This document shows, in pieces, positions 21,092 through 29,911 of a DNA stretch of 36,464 nucleotides. The notes below the pieces were generated by a model. The model was not told the origin of the DNA and made no database searches. It was given only the letters and a program-made list of their open reading frames with translations. Numbering within the stretch: the first letter of the stretch is position 1; every line of letters starts with the position of its first letter. Source of the DNA: an uncultured bacterium (GTDB lineage: Bacteria > Bacillota > Clostridia > Lachnospirales > Lachnospiraceae); assembly GCA_947088515.1 (NCBI GenBank), contig CAMUHA010000008.1, positions 1-36,464 of the forward strand, written 5' to 3'. A program made the position numbers and the translations under genes.

Positions 21092-21823
21092 ATGCTGGAA
21101 GTAAAAAATCTGATATTCCATCCCCTTGAAAACGGATTGGAAAAAAGTATTATAGAGGATGTCAGTTTTACGGTGGCGGAGGGGGAGATGCTGGTAATTA
21201 CCGGACCAAACGGCGGCGGAAAATCCACCCTTGCCAAGCTGCTTATGGGCATCGAAAAGCCGGATGACGGAAAAATTTTTTTTGATGGCGAGGACGTTAC
21301 AGACCTTAGTATTGACCAGAGAGCCAACAGAGGGATTGGGTTTGCTTTTCAGCAGCCGCCCCGCTTTAAGGGAATGACGGTAAAGCGTCTTCTTTCCTTA
21401 GCGGCCGGAGAAGAAATGCCAGAGAATAAATGCTGTGATTATCTAAGCAGCGTAGGGCTTTGCGCCAGGGAATATTTAAACCGGGAGGTAGATAACACTC
21501 TTTCCGGTGGAGAGATGAAGCGGCTGGAGATTGCAACAGTTCTTGCAAAACCCCATAAATTGTGTATTTTTGATGAACCGGAGGCGGGAATTGATTTGTG
21601 GAGTTTTTCCATGCTGGTAAAGCAGTTTGAACAGCTTCATGCAGACAAGAAGGAAAGCCTGATTCTTATTTCCCATCAGGAAAGGATTATCCAGATGGCG
21701 GACCGTATTATGGTAATCCGGGATGGAAAGATACAGGCTCTTGGCAGAAAAGAAGAGGTGTATCCAGGACTGGTAAATGAGGACTTGGGGTGCGCCTGCA
21801 TGAATCCGGCTCACAAATCATGA
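21092..21823 (+). CDS. sufC: SufC-type Fe-S assembly ATPase
   Basis: A 243-residue soluble ABC ATPase. Walker A is GPNGGGKST (about residues 36-44), the Q-loop is FAFQQPPRFKGM, the signature is LSGGEMKRLEIA and Walker B is LCIFDEPEAGIDLW, a form of LFLDEPDAGID typical of SufC. The switch His is in LISHQERI. SufC drives conformational change of SufB/SufD during cluster assembly. GGAGG at 21081-21085 fixes the start at ATG 21092. It is followed by one SufB/D-like gene and no sufD, sufS or sufU, the layout of the minimal SUF-like (SMS) system in anaerobes. It follows degV by 38 bases. Confidence 0.92.
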   Translation: MLEVKNLIFHPLENGLEKSIIEDVSFTVAEGEMLVITGPNGGGKSTLAKLLMGIEKPDDGKIFFDGEDVTDLSIDQRANRGIGFAFQQPPRFKGMTVKRLLSLAAGEEMPENKCCDYLSSVGLCAREYLNREVDNTLSGGEMKRLEIATVLAKPHKLCIFDEPEAGIDLWSFSMLVKQFEQLHADKKESLILISHQERIIQMADRIMVIRDGKIQALGRKEEVYPGLVNEDLGCACMNPAHKS

Positions 21824-21933
21824 CCATTAAGCCTATCTGGAGGATAAAATAACAGAGGCGGGAATGGGAAATTCTCTAAAGGCATGATAAAAGAAGAGAA
21901 ATCAGAAGGAAAATGTGGGAAAGGAAGAAAACA

Positions 21934-22860
21934 GTGGCAGATATTGACAAGGTAACAGCGTCTATTCTTGAAAAAATAGACGGTGAGGGCTTCCGTCAGG
22001 AGGGGGCTTATAATTTGAGGTACAATGGCTATTCCCTTTGTCATGGGGATACGGAACACATTACCATCAAAAGAAAAGAAGATAAGCAGGGAATTGACGT
22101 TCATATCAGTGGTGAAACCAAAGGAGAACAGGTTCATATTCCCGTTGTGGTTGCCGTATCTGGAATAACAGATGAGGTGTACAATGATTTTTATATTGAA
22201 GATGGCGCACAGGTGACGATTGTGGCAGGCTGCGGCATTCATAACAGCGGCTGTAATGACAGCCGGCATGACGGGATTCACACTTTCCATATAGGGAAAA
22301 ATGCCAATGTGCGCTATGAAGAAAAACATTATGGCGAAGGAGAAGGAACCGGAGCTAAGATTTTAAACCCGGTTACTAAAATCATTATGGATGCGGACTC
22401 TGTGTTTACCTTAGATACGGTACAGATTAAAGGTGTGGATTCCACCATAAGGGAAACAGAAGTGGTTATGGGGGAAGGGGCAAAGCTGTTTGTGATTGAA
22501 AAGCTGATGACTCATGATGACCAGAGCGCGGTTTCCAATATGGATATTTATTTAAACGGGGCAGGCAGCTCTGCCCAGATTACTTCCCGCTCTGTGGCAA
22601 GGGGACGGTCAAAGCAGACCTTTCATCCGAAAGCGATTGGAAATGCTCTGTGCCATGCACATATCCAGTGCGATTCTATAATTATGGACAATGCACAGGT
22701 GTGCTCTATTCCTGAGATTGATGCAAAGCATGTGGACGCCGGGATTATACATGAGGCGGCGATTGGAAGGATTAATAATGAACAGCTGATTAAACTAAAT
22801 ACCTTTGGACTAAACGGGGAAGAGGCGGAAGCTGTGATTATAGAAAACTTTTTAAATTAA
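21934..22860 (+). CDS. sufB: SufB/SufD family Fe-S scaffold (minimal SmsB-like)
   Basis: About 308 residues against roughly 495 for Escherichia coli SufB. The beta-helix core is present (DGAQVTIVAGCGIHNSG, DADSVFTLDTVQIKG, GAKLFVIEKLM), and the C-terminal active block has AQVCSIPEIDAK and GIIHEAAIGRINNEQLIKL. The Cys and Glu there correspond to the catalytic Cys405 and Glu434 of SufB. The N-terminal extension of long SufB is missing. With SufC it makes a two-gene unit that assembles Fe-S clusters in anaerobes and archaea. GTG 21934, six bases after AAGGAAG, is preferred; ATG 21913 is an alternative adding seven residues. The gap from sufC is 110 bases. Confidence 0.88.
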   Translation: MADIDKVTASILEKIDGEGFRQEGAYNLRYNGYSLCHGDTEHITIKRKEDKQGIDVHISGETKGEQVHIPVVVAVSGITDEVYNDFYIEDGAQVTIVAGCGIHNSGCNDSRHDGIHTFHIGKNANVRYEEKHYGEGEGTGAKILNPVTKIIMDADSVFTLDTVQIKGVDSTIRETEVVMGEGAKLFVIEKLMTHDDQSAVSNMDIYLNGAGSSAQITSRSVARGRSKQTFHPKAIGNALCHAHIQCDSIIMDNAQVCSIPEIDAKHVDAGIIHEAAIGRINNEQLIKLNTFGLNGEEAEAVIIENFLN

Positions 22861-22878
22861 ATATGCGGGGGGGAGAAG

Positions 22879-22932
22879 ATTGAAAATTGAAAATTTTCAA
22901 TCTGGAGATTTGCGCTACGCACAAAGTCTCCG
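22879..22932. repeat. Two adjacent palindromes, REP-like
   Basis: GATTGAAAATT (22879-22889) is perfectly complementary to AATTTTCAATC (22892-22902). Directly after, GGAGATTTGCGC and GCACAAAGTCTCC (about 22905-22931) form a second near-perfect hairpin around TAC. They lie between the SufB stop and the first ABC gene. The paired, low-complexity hairpins resemble dispersed repetitive extragenic palindromes, but no second copy is in this window. Confidence 0.5.
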
Positions 22933-22960
22933 GGCTTTGGAAAGGAGCATGGTTATAAAG

Positions 22961-24688
22961 ATGAAAAAACTGCTTGTTTATTTAAAGGATTATAAAAAGG
23001 AAAGTGTATTAGGGCCTCTGTTTAAATTACTGGAGGCTTCTTTTGAACTTATTGTGCCTCTTGTTGTGGCCTCTATGATTGATGTGGGAATTGCTGGACA
23101 TGACAAAGGATATATCATAAAAATGTGCCTGATTATGGCGGCGCTGGGATTAATTGGACTGACTTGTTCTGTTACGGCCCAGTATTTTGCAGCAAAAGCG
23201 GCAGTGGGATTTGCAACCAAATTACGGCATGGATTGTTTTCTCATATCCAGAGCCTTTCCTTTTCCCAGATGGATAAGGAAGGGACATCCACATTAATTA
23301 CAAGAATGACAAGCGATATCAATCAGGTACAGTCTGGGGTCAATCTGGTTTTGCGCCTGTTCCTGCGTTCACCATTTATTGTATTTGGAGCAATGATAAT
23401 GGCGTTTACGGTGGACGTAAAGGCAGCGCTTGTTTTTGTAGTGGTAATTCCTGTACTGTCAGTAATTGTTTTTGGCATTATGCTGATAAATATACCCTTA
23501 TTCAAAAAGGTGCAGGGCGGACTGGATAAGGTAATGGGCATCACCAGAGAAAATTTAACCGGAGTGAGAGTGGTTCGTGCCTTTGGTGAAGAAGAAAACG
23601 AAATACATAAATTTGATGTGGTGACAGACAGCCTGAAAAGGATGCAGGAAATTGCGGGAAGGATTTCTGCGCTAATGAATCCGCTTACATATATTGTGAT
23701 TAATGCAGGGCTGGTTGCACTGATTTATGTAGGCGCTTTGCAGGTGGAGGCAGGCATTTTGACACAAGGGCAGGTGGTAGCTCTTGTGAATTATATGTCA
23801 CAGATTTTGGTGGAGCTGGTAAAGCTTGCCAATCTTATTATTACTGTCACCAAGGCGGTTGCCTGTGGAAACAGAATTGAGAGTATCTTTGAAATTCCGG
23901 CGGGCATGGAGCAGGGAAGCGCTTTACTTAATGGAGAAAAAGAAACAGGAACAGTGGAATTTGACCATGTAAGTCTGCGTTATTATGAAGGGGGGGAGGA
24001 AGCTCTCACCGATATTCACTTTAAAGCTCAAAAAGGTCATACGATTGGCGTGATTGGCGGTACAGGCTCAGGGAAGTCTTCGCTTGTAAATTTAATTCCA
24101 CGTTTTTATGATGTGACAAAAGGACGGGTGCTTGTAAATGGGATGGACGTGCGGGAGTATTCCCTTGAGCAGCTCCGGGATAAGATTGGGGTAGTAATGC
24201 AAAAGGCAGTACTGTTTAAGGGAACCATACGGGAAAATCTTCTCTGGGGAAATGAAAAAGCCAGTGACGAGGAGTTATGGGAGGCTTTGCGGACGGCGCA
24301 GGCAGAAGAGTTTGTTATGAAAAAAGAGGGAAAGCTGGAAGAGATGATTGAGCAGGAGGGACGAAATCTTTCCGGCGGCCAGAAGCAGCGGCTGTCCATT
24401 GCAAGGGCATTGGTGAAAAAACCTGAAATCCTGATTTTGGACGACAGCGCATCTGCACTTGATTATGCAACGGATGCAGCCCTTAGAAAATCCATAAAGG
24501 AGATGCCGGGAGATACAACAGTGTTTATTGTTTCCCAGAGAGCGTCTTCCCTGCTTCATGCGGACACAATCATTGTGCTGGATGATGGCGCTGTGGCAGG
24601 AACAGGAACACATGAGGAGCTGCTGCAAAATTGTCAGGTATATCAGGAAATTTATTACAGCCAGTTCGAACGCAGGGAGGCAGAATAA
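22961..24688 (+). CDS. ABC exporter half-transporter with degenerate catalytic site
   Basis: About 575 residues, with six transmembrane helices in roughly the first 310 residues followed by a nucleotide-binding domain. Walker A is GGTGSGKSS, the signature is LSGGQKQRLS and Walker B is ILILDDSASALD, where the catalytic Glu is replaced by Asp, the mark of the degenerate site in heterodimeric exporters such as TM287/288, BmrCD and LmrCD. The D-loop is SALD and the H-loop position reads VSQRAS, with Gln in place of His. The start at 22961 (MKKLLVYLKDYKKES) matches the family N-terminus; a TTG at 22880 would run through the palindromes. The stop overlaps the partner gene by one base. It probably exports drugs or lipids. 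Confidence 0.9.
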   Translation: MKKLLVYLKDYKKESVLGPLFKLLEASFELIVPLVVASMIDVGIAGHDKGYIIKMCLIMAALGLIGLTCSVTAQYFAAKAAVGFATKLRHGLFSHIQSLSFSQMDKEGTSTLITRMTSDINQVQSGVNLVLRLFLRSPFIVFGAMIMAFTVDVKAALVFVVVIPVLSVIVFGIMLINIPLFKKVQGGLDKVMGITRENLTGVRVVRAFGEEENEIHKFDVVTDSLKRMQEIAGRISALMNPLTYIVINAGLVALIYVGALQVEAGILTQGQVVALVNYMSQILVELVKLANLIITVTKAVACGNRIESIFEIPAGMEQGSALLNGEKETGTVEFDHVSLRYYEGGEEALTDIHFKAQKGHTIGVIGGTGSGKSSLVNLIPRFYDVTKGRVLVNGMDVREYSLEQLRDKIGVVMQKAVLFKGTIRENLLWGNEKASDEELWEALRTAQAEEFVMKKEGKLEEMIEQEGRNLSGGQKQRLSIARALVKKPEILILDDSASALDYATDAALRKSIKEMPGDTTVFIVSQRASSLLHADTIIVLDDGAVAGTGTHEELLQNCQVYQEIYYSQFERREAE

Positions 24689-26475
24689 TGAAGAAGGAAA
24701 AGAAGAAATTTAACCAAAAGGAAACGCTTATCAAAGTTTTGCGGTATATTAAACCCTATAAGTTTGTGCTTGCACTGACAGTTCTGATGGCAGTGATTTC
24801 TGTGGCCCTTACATTGTATCTTCCAATTCTGACCGGGGATGCGGTGGACCGGATTGCCTTTATTTTTGACCCGTCCCCACTGAATGTGGATATGCCTATG
24901 ATATGGGCGGGACTGTTTGGGGTTCTCCGTAAAATGGGAATTGTGATTGTGCTGACAGCTCTGACCCAGTGGATTATGAATGTCTGCAACAATAAAATGG
25001 TGTACAACATTATACAGGATATCAGAAAAAAAGCCTTTCGGCGGCTGGAGGAGCTGCCTCTTAAGTACCTGGACGCCCATTCTCATGGGGATATTGTCAG
25101 CCGGGTGGTTGCGGATGTGGACCAGTTTGCAGACGGTCTTCTGATTGGATTTACTCAATTGTTTACCGGTGTAATTACGATTTTGGGAACCCTTGGGTTT
25201 ATGCTTTCTGTGAATGTGGGAATTACCATAGTGGTAGTGGTAATTACGCCTGTGTCGCTGTTTGTGGCAAGCTTTATTGCAAAGCAGACTTTTAGTATGT
25301 TTAAGCTGCAGTCAGAAACCAGAGGAGAGCAGACGGCGCTGATTAATGAAATGATAGGAAACCAGAAGGTGGTTCAGGCTTTTGGACGGGAAGATAAGAC
25401 TCTGGAGCGGTTTGACGAAATTAACAGCAGATTGGAAAAGTGCTCTCTTCGCGCCATTTTCTTTTCATCCCTTACAAACCCATGTACCCGTTTTGTAAAC
25501 AGCCTGGTATATACTGGCGTGGGATTAACCGGCGCGCTGGCGGCTTTGCGCGGCGGGCTTTCCGTGGGGCAGCTTACCTGTTTCCTTTCCTATGCAAACC
25601 AGTATACCAAACCCTTTAATGAAATTTCCGGCGTTATCACAGAGCTTCAAAATGCGCTTGCATGTGCTGCAAGAATTTTTGAGTTGATTGAAGAAGAGCC
25701 CCAGGAGCCGGATAAGGACAGTGCTGTAGTTCTTAAGAACGCCGGAGGAAGAGTGGATATTGAGGATGTGTCTTTTTCTTATGTGCCGGACAAAAAGCTG
25801 ATAGAAAACTTAAACCTTCATGTAAAGCCTGGACAGAGAATTGCGATTGTAGGGCCTACCGGATGTGGAAAAACAACGATTATCAATTTGCTGATGCGGT
25901 TTTATGATGTGGATAAAGGGAAGATTTGCGTGGATGGGAGCAATATACAGAATATTACCAGAAAGTCTCTGCGCACTTCTTATGGAATGGTTTTGCAGGA
26001 TACCTGGCTAAAGCGTGGGACTATCAGGGAAAATATTATTGTGGGAAAACCGGGGGCAACACAGGAGGAAGTCATTGCAGCGGCAAAAGCTTCCCACGCC
26101 CACAGCTTTATCAGGCGGCTTCCTAATGGATATGATACAGTAATCGGAGAGGATGGGGGCAGCCTTTCCGGCGGTCAGAAACAGCTTTTATGTATTACAA
26201 GGGTAATGTTAAGTCTGCCTCCTATGCTGATTCTGGATGAGGCGACTTCTTCTATTGATACCAGAACAGAGATTAGGATTCAGAAGGCTTTTGCAGCCAT
26301 GATGGAAGGACGCACCAGTTTTATTGTGGCCCACAGGCTGTCCACGATTCAAAATGCGGATGTGATTCTGGTGATGAAGGATGGGCACATTATTGAACAG
26401 GGAAGCCACAGGGAACTGCTGGAAAAGAAAGGCTTTTATGCGGAGTTGTATAACAGCCAGTTTGCTATTGCGTAA
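24688..26475 (+). CDS. ABC exporter half-transporter, catalytically canonical partner
   Basis: A 595-residue protein with six transmembrane helices (residues about 25-320) then the ATPase domain. Walker A is GPTGCGKTT, the Q-loop is VLQDTWLKRGTIREN, the signature is LSGGQKQLL, and Walker B is LILDEATSSID with the catalytic Glu; the H-loop is VAHRLSTI. Together with the upstream half, whose own Glu is replaced, it forms a heterodimer with one consensus ATP site. The ATG at 24688 shares a base with the preceding TAA, and GGGAGG at 24674-24679 is its ribosome site, so translation is coupled. The substrate is unknown. Confidence 0.92.
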   Translation: MKKEKKKFNQKETLIKVLRYIKPYKFVLALTVLMAVISVALTLYLPILTGDAVDRIAFIFDPSPLNVDMPMIWAGLFGVLRKMGIVIVLTALTQWIMNVCNNKMVYNIIQDIRKKAFRRLEELPLKYLDAHSHGDIVSRVVADVDQFADGLLIGFTQLFTGVITILGTLGFMLSVNVGITIVVVVITPVSLFVASFIAKQTFSMFKLQSETRGEQTALINEMIGNQKVVQAFGREDKTLERFDEINSRLEKCSLRAIFFSSLTNPCTRFVNSLVYTGVGLTGALAALRGGLSVGQLTCFLSYANQYTKPFNEISGVITELQNALACAARIFELIEEEPQEPDKDSAVVLKNAGGRVDIEDVSFSYVPDKKLIENLNLHVKPGQRIAIVGPTGCGKTTIINLLMRFYDVDKGKICVDGSNIQNITRKSLRTSYGMVLQDTWLKRGTIRENIIVGKPGATQEEVIAAAKASHAHSFIRRLPNGYDTVIGEDGGSLSGGQKQLLCITRVMLSLPPMLILDEATSSIDTRTEIRIQKAFAAMMEGRTSFIVAHRLSTIQNADVILVMKDGHIIEQGSHRELLEKKGFYAELYNSQFAIA

Positions 26476-26518
26476 GGATTGCAGTCTCTGAAATGCCAGG
26501 GAGAATAACAGTTTATAG

Positions 26519-26572
26519 TTTAGGGTCAACTTGATGTTTCTTATCAATGAGAAATTTCAAGTTGACCCTAAA
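26519..26572. repeat. Perfect 16-bp inverted repeat between convergent genes
   Basis: TTTAGGGTCAACTTGA (26519-26534) and its exact complement (26557-26572) enclose 22 bases that themselves pair (TTTCT with AGAAA). It lies between the ABC exporter and the end of the Crp-like gene, so it may act as a terminator for both, although a T run at the correct side is missing. A small mobile-element remnant is the alternative. Confidence 0.6.
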
Positions 26573-26576
26573 AAAT

Positions 26577-27197
26577 TTACAGCAACTTATAGGTCCCTTT
26601 TCCAAGTTTTTTGACTAATCCGGCAGACTCACTTTGATTCAAAATTCTCTGAAGCTGTCTTGCGCTGCAATGAAGATGAAAAGCAGCCTGTTCTATTCCC
26701 TTTAAAGTTTCATTAACGCACTTATACTTCATATAGGACATAACCCGTTCTGTAAGGGAAGCAGGAGCGGCATCAATGGCAGCCATTGCTCCAATTTTGG
26801 CTGAAAGGCTGTGGCATATCAGCTGCAGAAACTGATTATTGGTGAGCAATGTTTTCTTATATTTTTCAATAGAAAAAGATATGCAGGTCAGGGACCCGGA
26901 TGCTTCAACATAAATGCTGTTGCTTTTGGGATAAAAAATATCCATGTCTCCAAGAAAGTAGTCTGTAGTTCCGTTTGACAGCGAATAGCGTGTACCATCA
27001 TCACGAATAAAGTAAATATTTATAGAGCCCTGTTCCACAATTTGAAATAGAAGTTCGTCCTGAAAAGGCGAACGGACCAATTCACCCTTCTCATATTTTA
27101 TCAGGTAAAAATCAATATCCAGTGAGCCAAGTACAGCATAGTATTTACTTTTAGCAAGGCAGGCTGCAATTTTTTTCTTATCATATATTTTTTCCAT
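26577..27197 (-). CDS. Crp/Fnr-family transcriptional regulator
   Basis: A 206-residue regulator. The N-terminal half (about residues 20-115) has the cyclic-nucleotide-binding beta-barrel pattern, including LLFQIVEQGSINIYFIRDDG and LGDMDIFYPKSNSIYVEA. A dimer helix follows, then a winged helix-turn-helix (QAAFHLHCSARQLQRILNQSESAGLVKK). The residues that bind cAMP in Crp and the cysteines that bind the cluster in Fnr are absent, so the effector is unknown. It is divergent from a MATE efflux gene with 85 bases between the starts, and a GACATATGTC palindrome lies between them. Local control of the pump is likely. Confidence 0.85.
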   Translation of the reverse strand: MEKIYDKKKIAACLAKSKYYAVLGSLDIDFYLIKYEKGELVRSPFQDELLFQIVEQGSINIYFIRDDGTRYSLSNGTTDYFLGDMDIFYPKSNSIYVEASGSLTCISFSIEKYKKTLLTNNQFLQLICHSLSAKIGAMAAIDAAPASLTERVMSYMKYKCVNETLKGIEQAAFHLHCSARQLQRILNQSESAGLVKKLGKGTYKLL

Positions 27198-27215
27198 AGA
27201 GATTCCTCTAAACAG

Positions 27216-27225
27216 GACATATGTC
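27216..27225. promoter_or_regulatory. Palindromic operator candidate between Crp-like and MATE genes
   Basis: GACATATGTC is a perfect 10-base palindrome 19 bases upstream of the regulator's ATG and about 57 bases upstream of the MATE ATG. The position suits binding by the Crp-like dimer; the binding itself is inferred. Confidence 0.4.
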
Positions 27226-27282
27226 TCGGTTTTTGAATTGATTTTACTTTATTATGAAAAAAAGTTCAAGGAGGAGAAAAAA

Positions 27283-28620
27283 ATGACATCAGTTTTCGAA
27301 GAAAAGAATATTTCCAAAGCAATAATGAGAGTTGGCTTACCTGCTATGTTAGGACAGCTTACAACACTTATTTATAATATTGCCGACACGTTTTTTGTTT
27401 CTTTGACAAAAGAACCTGCAACAATTGCAGCGGTAACACTGTGCGCTCCAATATTACTTATTATTATGTCCATTGCCTGCATCTTTGGAATGGGAGGCAG
27501 CAGCGTAATTGCCAGATTACTGGGGGAAGAAAAGACAGAAGAGTCTGGCGCAACAATGAGTTTTTGCGTGTATGCAATGGTAATCGCAGGCATTATAACG
27601 CTTGCTGTGGGACTTGTATTTTTGCAGCCTTTGGCGAAATTATCCGGCGCAGATACAGATAATATTATCTATACCTGTGATTATCTGAAATGGATTTTTA
27701 TAGGCGCGCCCTTTATAATGTTGGCAAATGGATTTGTTCATTTGTTCCGTTCAGCGGGTTTGATAAAAGAGAGCACTGTTGGGCTAGTGCTTGGAAATGT
27801 AATTAATATGGCGCTGGATTATATTTTTATAGCGGTTTTGGGATGGGGGACAGCAGGGGCCGCACTTGCAACATCTTTAGGATTTGTATGTGCAACCATA
27901 TATTATATTGCATGTATGATTCGTGAAGAAAACAGGGGCAGTCAATTAGTGTCATTGACACTTAAGCATTTTTCACTAAATGCAACAATGATTCGTAATG
28001 TAGTAAGCATTGGGATTCCGGGCGCGCTCATTACAGTGCTAATGAGCGTTTCCAATATTGTGCTTAATAACTATATCAGTATTTATGGGTCTGATGCAGT
28101 AGCTTCTTATGGAATTGCATATAAACTTGATTTGATTCCCATTCTTCTGTCAGTAGGATTATCCCAGGGCGTTGCTCCTTTAGTGGGATATTATTATGGA
28201 GGAAATAAGAAAAAGCAAATGTCTGATATAGTGAAGTATACAGTTTTATATGGAATTCTTATGGGGGTGGTATTTACTGCTGCCTTTGTATTAGGTGGAA
28301 AGCTCCTTGCTGCGATATTCCTGCAGGATGACATGCTGATTGAGCAGACGGGTTACTTTTTGAAAGTTCTAAGTCTGTCAGCTCCTATGCTAGGTGTCAT
28401 TAATATGATGACAAGTTACTTTCAGGCATTAGGAAAGGCTGTAAAATCGCTGACCATCACAGCGCTGAGAAATGCAGTATTGTTTATTCCGGGAGTAATC
28501 ATTTTAAATTATTTTTGGAATCTAAATGGCGTAATTGCTGCACAGCCTGTGGTTGAAACGCTTTTAACAATAATTTGTATATTTATGTATACAAGAGATA
28601 TAAGGTCAATTCATAATTAG
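27283..28620 (+). CDS. MATE family multidrug efflux transporter
   Basis: A 445-residue membrane protein with about 12 hydrophobic helices. The N-terminal MRVGLPAMLGQLTTLIYNIADTFFVS is the usual MATE opening, and GVAPLVGYYYGGNKKKQ in the second half mirrors IFGMGGSSVIARLLGEEKTE in the first, showing the internal duplication. Such transporters expel cationic drugs or metabolites using a proton or sodium gradient. AAGGAGGAG at 27268-27276 fixes ATG 27283; an upstream in-frame start at 27238 would add 15 unlikely residues. It is divergent from a Crp-like regulator. The substrate is not predictable. Confidence 0.92.
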   Translation: MTSVFEEKNISKAIMRVGLPAMLGQLTTLIYNIADTFFVSLTKEPATIAAVTLCAPILLIIMSIACIFGMGGSSVIARLLGEEKTEESGATMSFCVYAMVIAGIITLAVGLVFLQPLAKLSGADTDNIIYTCDYLKWIFIGAPFIMLANGFVHLFRSAGLIKESTVGLVLGNVINMALDYIFIAVLGWGTAGAALATSLGFVCATIYYIACMIREENRGSQLVSLTLKHFSLNATMIRNVVSIGIPGALITVLMSVSNIVLNNYISIYGSDAVASYGIAYKLDLIPILLSVGLSQGVAPLVGYYYGGNKKKQMSDIVKYTVLYGILMGVVFTAAFVLGGKLLAAIFLQDDMLIEQTGYFLKVLSLSAPMLGVINMMTSYFQALGKAVKSLTITALRNAVLFIPGVIILNYFWNLNGVIAAQPVVETLLTIICIFMYTRDIRSIHN

Positions 28621-28677
28621 TCAGCTTTTGCATCTGTTAATATTTTTATGAAGGAAATGGAGTAATTCCGCCCTTGC

Positions 28678-28854
28678 ATGTGTCAGGAGTTTGAGCCAAA
28701 CTGTTGGAAAACGCTTGGGTAATATGAGACCATTTATGAAGCCAGATGGACAGTTTATGAAAGAACCAAAACATCAGATGGAAGCGCTGTTATAATAAAT
28801 CCATTATCTGATAAGGGAGAGTGGTCATCAAAATATAGTAGGAATCTTAGTTAA
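28678..28854 (+). pseudogene. Small broken coding fragment
   Basis: From ATG 28678 a frame reads MCQEFEPNCWKTLG, meets TAA at 28720-28722, then continues protein-like (ETIYEARWTVYERTKTSDGS... ending SSKYSRNLS) to TAA at 28852. Another frame through the same bases also reads open for 23 codons. I cannot name the family. The 289-base gap between the MATE and CPBP genes otherwise shows nothing. Confidence 0.3.
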
Positions 28855-28909
28855 AAGAAAGTAGAACTTGCGAAAACAGAGAAATGGGACTGAAAATAGG
28901 AGAGTTAAA

Positions 28910-29911
28910 ATGAAATGGAATGAAACAGAAAAGAAACAGTTAATTATTTTTACATTGACGGCATTTTGCCTGCCATTATTAATGGGCATTGCATTGGGAA
29001 TCAGCTATTATAGAGGAAATGATGTATCTATTTTTGCTGTTGTGCAGATGTATTATCCGGCGGCAGGAGTGATGCTTGCGCTGTTGCTTACAAGCAGGAA
29101 GGAAGAAAGGCTGCCGAAAAAATATTTTACCGGCTTTCTGGTGACAACGGTAATATTAATGGCGGCGGCGCTGATAAGTGTCTTTACACCTCAGATAAAC
29201 TGGATGATTGCACAGGAATTTCTTATGATTGGTTTAACAATATTCTGTCTGGTATTATTGCTTCTGGAAAAAAAAGAAGTGCGGGCACGGTATGGGCTAA
29301 AGTTTACAGGTAAAAAGAACGCAAGGTCATGGCTGTATGTGCTGTTATTTTTGGCGTTATATTTTGCCAGGCTTATTATAAATGGGCTTATGACAGGGCA
29401 GACAAAAGAGGCGCTGGCAATTTTCACCATCCCGGAAATTTACGGCGCCATGCTGTATCTGGCAATTATATTCTTTATTACTTTTACTCCGTTTTTTGGT
29501 GAGGAATATGGATGGCGCTATTTTTTCCAGCCGCTTTTACAAAAACGTTTTGGACAAAAGGGCGGCGTACTGGTGTTGGGTGTTCTTTGGGGGCTGTGGC
29601 ACCTGCCTCTTAATATCTTTTATTACAGCCCCCAGACCTGGCAGGTAAGTGTGGCAATACAAATTGTTACCTGTATAAGTCTGGGAATATTTTTTGGATA
29701 TGCGTATATGAAAACAGAAAACATCTGGATGGTTTCCATGCTCCATTTTTGGAATAATAACTTAGCGGCAGTATTGTCAGGAGGCGCCATAGGGGGCGTT
29801 GACGTTAAGTGGGGGGATGTGTTGGCTTTGCTTATTTTAAACTTGGTTTTTGTTGTTTTCATATTCTCAAAAGTATACAGAAAGAAGCTTTTGGATGAAA
29901 ATTTAGTTTAG
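28910..29911 (+). CDS. CPBP-family intramembrane metalloprotease
   Basis: A 333-residue membrane protein with about eight helices. CPBP (CAAX protease/bacteriocin-processing, Abi) motifs are motif 1 GEEYGWRYFFQP with the Glu-Glu and Arg, motif 2 LWGLWHLPLN with the His, and motif 3 HFWNN with the second His. These form the metal site inside the membrane. In bacteria such proteins process peptides or give bacteriocin self-immunity; no bacteriocin gene is adjacent. AGGAGAG (28898-28904) sets ATG 28910. Its 3' end overlaps the convergent esterase gene by nine bases. Confidence 0.9.
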   Translation: MKWNETEKKQLIIFTLTAFCLPLLMGIALGISYYRGNDVSIFAVVQMYYPAAGVMLALLLTSRKEERLPKKYFTGFLVTTVILMAAALISVFTPQINWMIAQEFLMIGLTIFCLVLLLLEKKEVRARYGLKFTGKKNARSWLYVLLFLALYFARLIINGLMTGQTKEALAIFTIPEIYGAMLYLAIIFFITFTPFFGEEYGWRYFFQPLLQKRFGQKGGVLVLGVLWGLWHLPLNIFYYSPQTWQVSVAIQIVTCISLGIFFGYAYMKTENIWMVSMLHFWNNNLAAVLSGGAIGGVDVKWGDVLALLILNLVFVVFIFSKVYRKKLLDENLV

